64,000 bases of DNA from a bacterium (lineage in GTDB: Bacteria > Elusimicrobiota > Elusimicrobia > Elusimicrobiales > UBA9959). This document shows, one piece after another, positions 1 through 9,689 of the stretch. Position 1 is the first letter of the stretch, and each line of letters starts with the position of its first letter. The translations under genes were made by a program, and so were the position numbers. The notes under the pieces are model-generated. The model searched no databases, had not been told where the DNA came from, and was given only the letters and a program-made list of their open reading frames with translations. The stretch lies in the NCBI GenBank assembly GCA_021811185.1, contig JAJZPL010000003.1, forward strand, positions 62,001-126,000. Direction: 5' to 3'.

Positions 1-30
1 AGTTGATGTTGGTCTTATGGAGTATCCTTA

Positions 31-1464
31 TCATATGCTGAGCTCCTTGGGGTTAGAGGTGAGCCAGAATTCGTAGATAGCCCTGGTCACGAAGACGGAA
101 GTGAACATACCGATAAGAAGACCGATGGTCAGCGTCACGGCGAAGCCCTTTACCGGGCCGGAGCCGAACTGGAACAGGAAGATGGACGCTATCCAGGTGG
201 TCACGTTGGAGTCCAGGATGGCGCTCCAGGCCTTGTCGTAGCCGGTGGGGATGATCATCGCCACGGGCTTGGACAGCGCCATTTCCTCGCGCATGCGCTC
301 GAGGATCAGCACGTTCGCGTCGATGGCCATGGCCAGCGACAGGATCATGCCGGCGATGCCGGGCAGCGTGAGCGTGGCCGAGAAGTAGCTCATCGCCGCG
401 ATCAGGAACACGAAGTTGAGCAGCAGGGCGGTGTCGGCGATGAAGCCGCCGCCTTTGTAGTAGATGGCCATGAAGACCAGTACCAGCAGCAGGCCGCCCA
501 GCGCCGACATAAGGCCTTTGTGGATGGAGTCTTCGCCCAGACCGGGGCCTACCACGCGCTTCTCGATGATGTTCACCGGAGCGGGCAGGGAGCCGGCGCG
601 CAGCACGATGGCCAGGTCGCGGGCTTCTTCCAGCGTGAAGGAGCCCTCGATCACGCCCGAGCCGCCGGAGATACGGGTCTTGATGACGGGGGCGGAGTGC
701 ACGACGCCGTCGAGCACGATGGCCAGGTACTTGCCGACGTTGGCGCCGGTGAACTGGTCGAACAGCCTGCCGCCTTCCTTATTGAAGGTGAAGCCGATGC
801 TGGGGGTGCCGAACTGGCGGTCGCTCTCGACGCGCGCGTTCTCGAGGTAGGCGCCGGTCACGGACACGGTGTCGTTAAGCACGTAGTAGCGCGTCCTGTC
901 GCCTTCCTCGCCTGCCGCCGATTTGCAGAGGATCGTGCCTTTCGGCAGCAGTTTGGCGATCTCGGGGACGGGCGTGCCGTCCTTGTTCAGGGGGGAGCCG
1001 TCCATCAGCTCGGCCTTGGAGATCACGGTCTGCGCTTCCGGGGATTCGTTCACGAGGCGGAATTCCAGCAGCGCGGTCTTGCCGATGAGGTTCTCGGCTT
1101 CTTCGGTGTTGGAGATGCCGGGGAGGTCCACGGAGATCCAGCGTTCGCCCTGGCGTGAGATGGGGGTTTCGCCCACGCCGTACTGGTCGATGCGGTTGCG
1201 GATGATCTCGATGGCGCGGGCCATCGCGTCGTTAAGCTGCTCTTTTTTTCCGAGCTTGGCGACGTCCAGCTCCAGCAGCAGGTGCGTGCCGCCGCGCAGG
1301 TCGAGGCCCAGGTTCAGGATGCGCTTGGGGCGCATGCGCACGGCTTCGAGCTTGGCGCGCTCGCCCGGGGTCTTGGTGTACCACTCCACGGTGGGGTACA
1401 GCAGCCAGAATGAAAGGATCAGGAGGCCCAGGACGGTGCCTATTTTCCAGTGTAATTTTGTCAT
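31..1464 (-). CDS. secD: Protein translocase subunit SecD
   Basis: SecD is the membrane subunit that works with SecF to pull exported proteins through SecYEG using the proton gradient. This 477-residue protein has an N-terminal membrane helix (about 8-24), the conserved DLRGG motif at residues 55-59, a periplasmic P1-type domain, and five hydrophobic segments from about residue 319 onward that match the RND-like membrane core. The length is normal for the short SecD form. It is the last gene of the minus-strand operon visible here, 13 bases after yajC. secF would be expected just beyond the left edge, but only 30 bases remain, so this cannot be checked. The start is an ATG and no internal damage is seen. 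Confidence 0.97.
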   Translation of the reverse strand: MTKLHWKIGTVLGLLILSFWLLYPTVEWYTKTPGERAKLEAVRMRPKRILNLGLDLRGGTHLLLELDVAKLGKKEQLNDAMARAIEIIRNRIDQYGVGETPISRQGERWISVDLPGISNTEEAENLIGKTALLEFRLVNESPEAQTVISKAELMDGSPLNKDGTPVPEIAKLLPKGTILCKSAAGEEGDRTRYYVLNDTVSVTGAYLENARVESDRQFGTPSIGFTFNKEGGRLFDQFTGANVGKYLAIVLDGVVHSAPVIKTRISGGSGVIEGSFTLEEARDLAIVLRAGSLPAPVNIIEKRVVGPGLGEDSIHKGLMSALGGLLLVLVFMAIYYKGGGFIADTALLLNFVFLIAAMSYFSATLTLPGIAGMILSLAMAIDANVLILERMREEMALSKPVAMIIPTGYDKAWSAILDSNVTTWIASIFLFQFGSGPVKGFAVTLTIGLLIGMFTSVFVTRAIYEFWLTSNPKELSI

Positions 1465-1477
1465 TTCCGATCGCTCC

Positions 1478-1771
1478 TTAGTTTGCCTGCGTTACTTTGC
1501 CGTTCATTACCGCGCCGATGGCGCTGCGGGTGAAGGACGCTTTCACGCCCTTGGCTATTTCGAGCTCTATCTCGTCTTCTTTCACGGAGGTTATCACGCC
1601 TATCATGCCGCCGCGGGTTATCACCCTGTCGCCGGCCTTCAGGGCTTCCAGCATCAGCTTGGTCTCTTTAAGCTGCTTCTGCTGGGGGCGGATAAGCAGG
1701 AAATAGAAAATCACGGCTACGGCCGCAAAGGGGATAAGCTGCATCAGGGTCGCGTTCGCATTAGGGTTCAT
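1478..1771 (-). CDS. yajC: Preprotein translocase subunit YajC
   Basis: YajC is a small single-span membrane protein associated with the SecDF complex. The 97-residue product has one hydrophobic helix at about residues 10-26, followed directly by the family signature LIRPQQKQ and a basic cytosolic domain. The start ATG has a clear ribosome binding site (GGAGG, four bases upstream). It lies between tgt and secD, the usual order in many bacteria. The 55-base gap to tgt contains a seven-base inverted repeat (GTAACAA/TTGTTAC) of unclear purpose. Identification rests on motif, length and neighbours, and is secure. Confidence 0.96.
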   Translation of the reverse strand: MNPNANATLMQLIPFAAVAVIFYFLLIRPQQKQLKETKLMLEALKAGDRVITRGGMIGVITSVKEDEIELEIAKGVKASFTRSAIGAVMNGKVTQAN

Positions 1772-1826
1772 CGTTCCTCCGTCGTCAGTTGTACCGCTAT
1801 TATTGTAACAAATTTTATCCGGCTTG

Positions 1827-4012
<2,186 letters not shown>

Positions 4013-4020
<8 letters not shown>

Positions 4021-5149
4021 AATCGGTGATGGAGGCTCCGGGATAATATTGGTGCAGGATCTTTTTATAGGTGCGGCCTTTCTCGGCCATGGCCTTGGCG
4101 CCTTCCTGGCACATGCCCACGCCGTGGCCCCAGCCGCGCCCGGCGAATTCATAACCGCCCCGTACGGGGCTGATGCGGGTGATCAGCGTGCTGCGGAATT
4201 CGTAATTGCCGACGCTCTTGCGCAGTTCGGTCACGGGCGCGTCCTTTACCCCGCGGTCGGTGGTGAAGCGCAGCGACACGGCGCGGCCCGACCGGTCTTT
4301 CCTGTAAACCCTTACCGCTTTGATCTTAAGCGCGGTGGAGCCCTGCTTCTGGATGAACTTCAGCAGGTCCCCGGCCGGGACGAAAAGCTCCCAGCGGTAA
4401 TGGCTTGCCCGCGAGCAGAAAGGGTCCGGGACCCCGTAGAGAGGTTTTATAACGTCCTCGCCCCAGGCGGATTTTACGCTGGCGGTATGGCCGCCGCAGC
4501 ACGCGTGGAAGAAGGCCGTGACCAGTTTGCCTTTATATTTCAGCACTTCGCCGCGGGTGGAATTGACCGCGTCGATTATGCGCGAATTGATCCTGGCGGT
4601 ACCGTTGTAGACCTGCATCTCCACGCCGTCCGTAACGTCGTAGTCGCGGGCGGGGTTTATGTTCTTGAGGGCGTAAGTGCGGGAAGCTACGGCCTGCGCT
4701 TTCAGCGCTTCCAGCGGCCAATCGGGGCTCATTTCCACGCCGAGGACGCCGTAGAGATAGTCTTCCAGGGGAAGGTACTCTATGATATCCAGCTTGTCCG
4801 CGCCCGAAGCCCTTATGAGGATATCTCCCTTGTAAAGGTTCCCTCCCAGGCGTATCCTTTCCTGCCCGTCGGAAGAGAGCAGTTTTATGGGGGAAGAGAG
4901 CTGCTGCCCCGCCACGGAAATGCCGCCGGCCGAAGCTTTTATTTCGTAAGCCGAGCGCTCCAGCAGCAGGTATTTCTGGCCGGTCTTTACGTCCTGCGCG
5001 TAGACGCGCGAAGAGGTCTTAAGTTTGAGCGAGGGGGAGTTCCTGGCGATGGCCACGCGGATGCTCGGGCCTTCCTCGGCGCGGCCGTCCGCCGCGCGCG
5101 CCCGGGGCGCGCAGTACAACAGCAATAGTAGTGCCAGGATGCGTTTCAT
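4013..5149 (-). CDS. SpoIID/LytB-domain peptidoglycan lytic protein, exported
   Basis: This 378-residue protein has a signal peptide (MKRILALLLLLYCAPRARA) and a SpoIID/LytB domain. In the family this domain cleaves glycan strands of peptidoglycan that have been stripped of their peptides. The key segment LGVEMSPDWPLEALKAQAV contains the expected catalytic glutamate (E139), followed by ASRTYAL. The C-terminal GRGWGHGVGMCQEGAKAMA is also characteristic. The gene starts six bases after ruvB and overlaps queA by eight. A sporulation role is not implied, because stand-alone SpoIID homologues are common in non-sporulating bacteria. No clear ribosome binding site is seen, so coupling to ruvB translation is likely. 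Confidence 0.9.
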
Positions 5150-5155
5150 CGATTA

Positions 5156-6181
5156 CTAGATCAGTTCCTGCTGCTGGGGGAGTTTCAGGCCCAGGTGGGC
5201 CGCGGCTTTGGCGGTTATGACGCGCCCGCGGGTGGTGCGCTTGAGAAAACCGCCCTGCATGAGGAAAGGCTCGATCACGTCGGTAAGCGTGTCCTGCTCC
5301 TCCGAAACGGCGACCGAAAGCGTCTCGATGCCTACGGGCCCGCCGCCGAATTTCTCGGCTATAGTCAGCAGGATGCGGCGGTCCAGGTTGTCCAGGCCTT
5401 CGGCGTCGATCTCCATGGAGGTCATCGCGGCCTCGGTAACTTCGGCGGTTATGACACCGGCGGCCTTGACGTCGGCGAAATCCCGCACGCGCTTCAGCAG
5501 CCGGTTGGCTATGCGCGGCGTGCCGCGTGAGCGCCGGGCCAGCCGCACCAGGGCGGGCCTTTCCGCCTTCGTGCCGAGTATATTGGCGGAGCGGACCAGG
5601 ATCTGGGTTATTTCCTCCTCGCCGTAGAACCCCAGGTTGAAAACTATCCCGAACCTGTCCCGGAGCGGTCCGGTGAGCAGGCCGCTGCGGGTGGTGGCGC
5701 CTACGAGCGTGAACCGGGGGACCGCCAGCTTAAGCGTGGTGGCGCCCGGGCCCTGGCCGGTATTTATAAAGAACAGGAAATCTTCCATTACCGGGTACAG
5801 CGCTTCTTCCACCGCCGCGTTCAGGCGGTGGATCTCGTCGATGAAAAGGATGTCGCCCTCGGCCAGCTCGGTGGTCAGCATGGCGGCCAGGTCGCCGGGC
5901 TTGGAGAGTACCGGGCCCGAAGTGACTTTTATGTTCACGCCCATTTCGCGGGCGAGGATGTATGAAAGCGTGGTCTTGCCGAGACCGGGGGGGGAATAGA
6001 AAAGGCAATGGTCCAGCGGTTCTTTGCGGCCGCGGGCGGCCTGGATGTACACCTTAAGGTTTTCCTTAAGCCGCTGCTGGCCCACGAATTCGTCCAGCGA
6101 GGACGGGCGCAGGGCCGATTCCAGCCGGGAGCTGTCGTCGCCGTCGGGACGGGCGGAAAGTATATCTTCTTTTTTTGCCAT
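5156..6181 (-). CDS. ruvB: Holliday junction branch migration ATPase RuvB
   Basis: RuvB is the hexameric AAA+ motor that drives branch migration of Holliday junctions bound by RuvA. The 341-residue product has Walker A PPGLGKTT (about residues 64-71), Walker B ILFIDEIHRL (111-120), the sensor region LVGATTRSGLLTGPLRDRFG, and a C-terminal winged-helix domain with GPVGIETLS. The residue before Walker A is serine instead of the more usual glycine, which should not matter. It is separated from ruvA by one base, so the ruvC-ruvA-ruvB block is complete and compact. Confidence 0.98.
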   Translation of the reverse strand: MAKKEDILSARPDGDDSSRLESALRPSSLDEFVGQQRLKENLKVYIQAARGRKEPLDHCLFYSPPGLGKTTLSYILAREMGVNIKVTSGPVLSKPGDLAAMLTTELAEGDILFIDEIHRLNAAVEEALYPVMEDFLFFINTGQGPGATTLKLAVPRFTLVGATTRSGLLTGPLRDRFGIVFNLGFYGEEEITQILVRSANILGTKAERPALVRLARRSRGTPRIANRLLKRVRDFADVKAAGVITAEVTEAAMTSMEIDAEGLDNLDRRILLTIAEKFGGGPVGIETLSVAVSEEQDTLTDVIEPFLMQGGFLKRTTRGRVITAKAAAHLGLKLPQQQELI

Positions 6182-6182
6182 G

Positions 6183-6791
6183 TTATTTGGGGGAGAGCCG
6201 TTTTAGCGCCAGCCGGATGATGGCCTCGGCATTCGCCTGGGGGCCCGCTTCCGCGGCGGCTTCTTCAAGGGCGGAACGCGCTTCTCCGGCGCGGAACCCC
6301 AGCGCGGTAAGGGCGCTCATAGCCTGGATATAGCTGCCGGCCGGCGCGCTGAACGCGCCCGGGGCGCTGCCGAGCCCGGCGGCGGGGAGCTTGTCCTTCA
6401 GCGCCGCTACAAGCTTTTCCGCGGTCTTGGCGGTGAAGCCGAAGATGGCCGTAAGCGGCTTGGGATCTTTGGCGGCCACGGCGCGGGTAAAATCCGGAAG
6501 GGATTTTACCGCCTTCCCGAGGTAATCCAGGGCTTTCTTCGCACCGGTATTGGGGACCGCGTCGCGCAGCAAATCGAAGAGCTGTTTTTCCTCGCGGCTC
6601 AGAAAACCGTAAAGGGCGGTGCCGCCGTACATGCTTATGGATTCGGCGATATAAGCTTCGGCGGGGGAACCTTCGGCCAGCGCGTCCAGCGAAGGTTCGC
6701 AGAAAAAAACTTCGTAGCCGACCCCGCCGGTCTCTATCACGGCGCTCTCGGCGTTCTTGAGCACCACCAGGCCTTTCAGGTAGGCGATCAT
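6183..6791 (-). CDS. ruvA: Holliday junction branch migration protein RuvA
   Basis: RuvA binds four-way DNA junctions and loads RuvB. The 202-residue protein has the N-terminal OB-fold start MIAYLKGLVV and GGVGYEVF, a helix-hairpin-helix central region that is less textbook than usual (VPNTGAKKALDYLG and FGFTAKTAEKLVAALK), and a C-terminal three-helix domain (ALTALGFRAGEARSALEEA). Its ATG overlaps the end of ruvC by four bases and it ends one base before ruvB. The sequence is fairly divergent, but context and domain order leave little doubt. Confidence 0.95.
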   Translation of the reverse strand: MIAYLKGLVVLKNAESAVIETGGVGYEVFFCEPSLDALAEGSPAEAYIAESISMYGGTALYGFLSREEKQLFDLLRDAVPNTGAKKALDYLGKAVKSLPDFTRAVAAKDPKPLTAIFGFTAKTAEKLVAALKDKLPAAGLGSAPGAFSAPAGSYIQAMSALTALGFRAGEARSALEEAAAEAGPQANAEAIIRLALKRLSPK

Positions 6792-7306
6792 CTCATCCCC
6801 GCTTTGGCCCGGGCCAGCGCTACCGCCTTGGCGAACGGGGCCAGGCGCAGGTGGCAGAGGGCCGCGGCCATGGCGTCGGCCACGTCGTCCGGCTCCGGGA
6901 TGGCGGCCAGCTTGAGCGTGAGCTGCACCACGCGCTGCATCTGCTTCTTCTCGGCGGAGCCGCTGCCGGAGACGGTCTTCTTTATGGTCTTGGGATTGTA
7001 GGCGCTTATGGGAAGGCCGCCTTTTTCGCAGGCCAGCAGGATCACGCCGCGCGCGTGCGTGGTGTTGGCCTGGGTGTCCGCCCTCTTGGAAAAGAAAACT
7101 TCCTCGATGGCCGCCTCGTCAGGAGCATGCGCCGCGATAAGAGCGCAGAGTTCGTCGAAAATAGAGACCAGCCGCTTTTCGAGCGGCGTGTTCTTGGGGG
7201 TGTGGATGAGGCCGGAAACGAGGAGCCCCGGGGGGGCGGCGCCGTTCTTCTCCAGTACGGCCCAGCCGGTCCTGTCCAGCCCCGGGTCTATGCCGAGTAT
7301 TTTCAC
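6788..7306 (-). CDS. ruvC: Holliday junction resolvase RuvC
   Basis: RuvC cuts Holliday junctions symmetrically in complex with RuvAB. The 172-residue product has the RNase H-like fold signature GIDPGLDRTGWAV with catalytic D7, the second acidic site AIEEVFF, and the C-terminal acidic motif DDVADAMAAALCH. The start codon is GTG, two bases after the yebC stop, and its stop overlaps ruvA (ATGA), so translation is probably coupled. The order yebC-ruvC-ruvA-ruvB is widespread in bacteria. Confidence 0.97.
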   Translation of the reverse strand: MKILGIDPGLDRTGWAVLEKNGAAPPGLLVSGLIHTPKNTPLEKRLVSIFDELCALIAAHAPDEAAIEEVFFSKRADTQANTTHARGVILLACEKGGLPISAYNPKTIKKTVSGSGSAEKKQMQRVVQLTLKLAAIPEPDDVADAMAAALCHLRLAPFAKAVALARAKAGMR

Positions 7307-7308
7307 CG

Positions 7309-8064
7309 TTATTTTTCCAGCTTTTCCATCACGGAGTCGGGAATGTCGAAGTTGGAATACACGTTCTGCACGTCTTCGTGCTCTTCCAGCTCGTCCATCA
7401 GGCGGAGGACCTTCTCGGCCTTGTCTTCGCCGATGCTGACCTCGTTCTTGGGGAGCATCGTGATCTCGCCGGAGGCGAGGGGGATCTTCTTTTCTTCCAG
7501 CTTGGCTTTCACCGTGTGGAAATCCTGCGGGGCGGTTATGATCTCGTACTCGCCCGAATCGGCGGCGGCGCGGAAATCCTCGGCGCCTATATCCAGCGCC
7601 AGGGTCATCAGCTCGTCTTCCTTGGCATCGGTCTTGTTTACGGTAATATAACCCTTCTGCTCGAACATCCAGGCCACGGCTCCGGTGGAGCCCATATTGC
7701 CGCCGCTGGAGTCGAGGATCTTGCGGATCTCGCTGGCCGCGCGGTTCTTGTTGTCGGTGAGCACCTGGATGATCACGGCGATACCGCCGGGGCCGTAAGC
7801 CTCGTAAGTGATCTCTTCGTAGACGACGCCGGGTTCCTGGCCGGTGCCGCGCCGGATCGCGCGCTTGACGTTGTCCAGCGGCATGTTGGCGGCTTTAGCG
7901 TCCTCGATCACGGAGCGCAGGCGGGGATTCTCTTCGGGTTTACCGCCGCCGGCCTTGGCCGCGATGGTGATTTCCTTGATGATCTTGGTCCAGACCTTGC
8001 CTTTCTTCGCGTCGGTTATGGCCTTCTTGTGTTTGATCCCTGCCCAGTGAGAATGTCCGCCCAT
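7309..8064 (-). CDS. YebC/TACO1-family protein (translation or transcription factor)
   Basis: YebC/TACO1 proteins are conserved factors reported as DNA-binding regulators and, more recently, as ribosome-associated factors that help translate difficult stretches. The product of 251 residues begins MGGHSHWAGIKHKK, the family's near-invariant start, and contains AGGGKPEENPRLR, NMPLDNVKRAIRRGTG and YEAYGPGGIA. The frame stays open upstream to 8118, but this ATG has an excellent ribosome binding site (AAGGAG) and matches the family start. It is the first gene of the ruv operon, with a promoter about 75-100 bases upstream. Confidence 0.96.
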   Translation of the reverse strand: MGGHSHWAGIKHKKAITDAKKGKVWTKIIKEITIAAKAGGGKPEENPRLRSVIEDAKAANMPLDNVKRAIRRGTGQEPGVVYEEITYEAYGPGGIAVIIQVLTDNKNRAASEIRKILDSSGGNMGSTGAVAWMFEQKGYITVNKTDAKEDELMTLALDIGAEDFRAAADSGEYEIITAPQDFHTVKAKLEEKKIPLASGEITMLPKNEVSIGEDKAEKVLRLMDELEEHEDVQNVYSNFDIPDSVMEKLEK

Positions 8065-8138
8065 GGTAAGCTCCTTAAGTCCCGCGCGTTCTTGCTTGAC
8101 GATTAAAATTTGCCGCAATTATGACCGCGGCTAAATAA

Positions 8139-8167
8139 ATTCTATAATAATATGAATGCTTTAACAA
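8139..8167 (-). promoter_or_regulatory. Predicted sigma70 promoter of the yebC-ruv-secD operon
   Basis: Reading the minus strand, a TTGTTA -35 box (8162-8167) is followed after 17 bases by a TAGAAT -10 box (8139-8144). Transcription would start near 8132, leaving a 5' leader of roughly 70 bases before yebC. It is the only well-formed promoter I see for the whole minus-strand operon. Confidence 0.5.
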
Positions 8168-8220
8168 CCCGCCGCCGCGCGCTCTCGGTATAAGCGGCGG
8201 GCGTTACCTTCGCGGCAGCC

Positions 8221-8440
8221 CGCCGTACCTCTTAAGGGGGGTTCAGCGCGGCGACCAAGCGAAGCGCAGGAAGCAAGCGACGATGTAAATAAGGTCGGGA
8301 CACCTCTTAGGAGGGGTTCAGCGAGCGCTCTGGCGCGAGCGACGACGAAACGGGGAACCTTAGGTTCCCCTTGTGGAGCACCCGGCCGACGAAGGCCGGG
8401 CGGTTAATCCGCCCCGCACTTAGTGCGGGGTGCGACCAGC
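8221..8440. repeat. Gene-free stretch with two related direct repeats and a cluster of perfect hairpins
   Basis: The gap between yebC and tRNA-Arg carries no convincing ORF. Two copies of a unit beginning ACCTCTTA and continuing into GGGGTTCAGCG occur at about 8226 and 8312. They are followed by three perfect stem-loops: GGGGAACC-TTA-GGTTCCCC (8352-8370), CCCGGCC-GACGAA-GGCCGGG (8381-8400) and CCCCGCAC-TTA-GTGCGGGG (8412-8430). A fourth possible hairpin, GGGCGG-TTAAT-CCGCCC (8398-8414), overlaps the last two, so alternative folds exist. No poly-T follows any stem, so they do not look like ordinary terminators. The function is unknown; a REP-like repeat or the processed leader of a tRNA transcript are the options. 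Confidence 0.6.
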
Positions 8441-8517
8441 GCCCCCTTAGCTCAACTGGATAGAGCATCCGCCTTCGAAGCGGCAGGTTGGTGGTTCAAA
8501 TCCGCCAGGGGGCACCA
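8441..8517 (+). tRNA. tRNA-Arg (anticodon TCG)
   Basis: A complete cloverleaf can be drawn. The acceptor stem is GCCCCCT/AGGGGGC, the D stem GCTC/GAGC, the anticodon loop CTTCGAA (anticodon TCG, reading CGA codons) and the T arm is GGTGG-TTCAAAT-CCGCC. The 3' CCA is encoded (8515-8517). The anticodon stem has four clean pairs (CCGC/GCGG) and a T-C mismatch at its base. It lies alone on the plus strand immediately after the hairpin cluster. Confidence 0.95.
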
Positions 8518-8594
8518 GTTTTAGCGGACCGCGCGTAATCATTTTGTAATTAAAAGTTAACCTTAACGCAAACAGGATGGATTAGAATTTATAT

Positions 8595-9689
8595 ATGGTC
8601 GCCTTAATCTCTGCGCTGCTGTTCATGCTACCTGCCCTTCCCGGGCAGGCCGCGCCCGTTTCGCGCAGCGAGCTCGGCCGCAAGGCCCTGGCCACGGTAG
8701 TCGCCCAGCTGAAGAGCGACGACTCCGACCTGCGCGCCCAGGCCGCCGAGATCCTGGGGGCCACCGGCAACAAGGCCGCCATCCCCATGATGAGGAACCT
8801 GCTCGGCGACCGGGACAAATACGTCCGGATAGCGGCCGCCCGCTCGCTCTGGGAACTGGGCAGCCCGGCCGGCATCAAGACCATCTACGCCATCATCAAC
8901 GACATCCCGGCGCAGGGCACGGTGCCCGTCACCAATTCGCCGCTCGTAGAACTTAAAGTTATAGCCCAGAACAAGGTCCGGACCAAGGCCATGGAAGCCC
9001 TCGTCGCCATGAAAGGCAAAGACGCTTCGGACGTGCTGTACAAGATGAAGAACGACAACTACGGCACCATCCGCGACGCCGCGGCCAAGGAACTGGCCAA
9101 ACTCGGCAACGAGGACGAACTGGCGCAGTTCACCGAGGCGCTGGCCTCCGGGGACGAGGGTGTGCGCTACGAGAGCGCCATGGTCCTGTCCAAGATCTGC
9201 GTCTCCGCCGCCGTCGACCCGCTGAAAGCCATGCTGCCGGCGGAAAAATCGGTGCGCGTGCAGATGGCCGCGCTGGACGCCCTGAAATGCAACCCTTCTA
9301 AAAAAGACGCCTTGAACGAAGTCCTCAAACTGGCCGACAGCTCTAACCCGACCATTAAATACAAGGCCGTGGCCGTGCTGAGCGGCATAAAAGACCCCAA
9401 AGCGCAGGCGAAACTCGCGGCGGTGGCCGCGTCCGACGCTTCGGACATCAGGCTGAAGATCACGGCGCAGAAGGGGCTCATGTACAACGGCGCCCCGCCC
9501 GCCGTAGAGGTTGCCCAGAGCGCCCTCAGCGCGGTAAATCCCGAAGTCAAGCTGGAAGCCCTGGACGTGGTGGAAGGTTTTACCGAAGACGAGGCCATGC
9601 CGCTGCTGGCCCAGGCGCTGGACGATACCAGCATGCGGGTCAAGCTGGCGGCCTCCCTGCAGGTGCTTAAAAGGTTCGCAAGAAAATGA
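8595..9689 (+). CDS. Exported HEAT-repeat protein
   Basis: The 364-residue product starts with a hydrophobic signal peptide ending near PGQAA. The rest is a series of about 30-residue helical HEAT/PBS-type repeats, for example LRAQAAEILGATGNKAAIP, VRIAAARSLWELGSPAGI and VRYESAMVLSKICVSAAV. Such repeats form curved scaffolds for protein binding, and no enzymatic motif is visible. The ATG has only a weak, distant ribosome binding site. The stop overlaps the next gene, a large protease, by four bases (ATGA), so the two are co-translated. The envelope location and the partner suggest a periplasmic or surface scaffold. The specific role is unknown. Confidence 0.85.
   Translation: MVALISALLFMLPALPGQAAPVSRSELGRKALATVVAQLKSDDSDLRAQAAEILGATGNKAAIPMMRNLLGDRDKYVRIAAARSLWELGSPAGIKTIYAIINDIPAQGTVPVTNSPLVELKVIAQNKVRTKAMEALVAMKGKDASDVLYKMKNDNYGTIRDAAAKELAKLGNEDELAQFTEALASGDEGVRYESAMVLSKICVSAAVDPLKAMLPAEKSVRVQMAALDALKCNPSKKDALNEVLKLADSSNPTIKYKAVAVLSGIKDPKAQAKLAAVAASDASDIRLKITAQKGLMYNGAPPAVEVAQSALSAVNPEVKLEALDVVEGFTEDEAMPLLAQALDDTSMRVKLAASLQVLKRFARK

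Noticed and set aside
4021-4152. A longer queA start adding 44 residues
   Set aside because: The extension lies in the spoIID coding sequence in another frame, has no family similarity, and the ATG at 4020 gives the normal QueA N-terminus.
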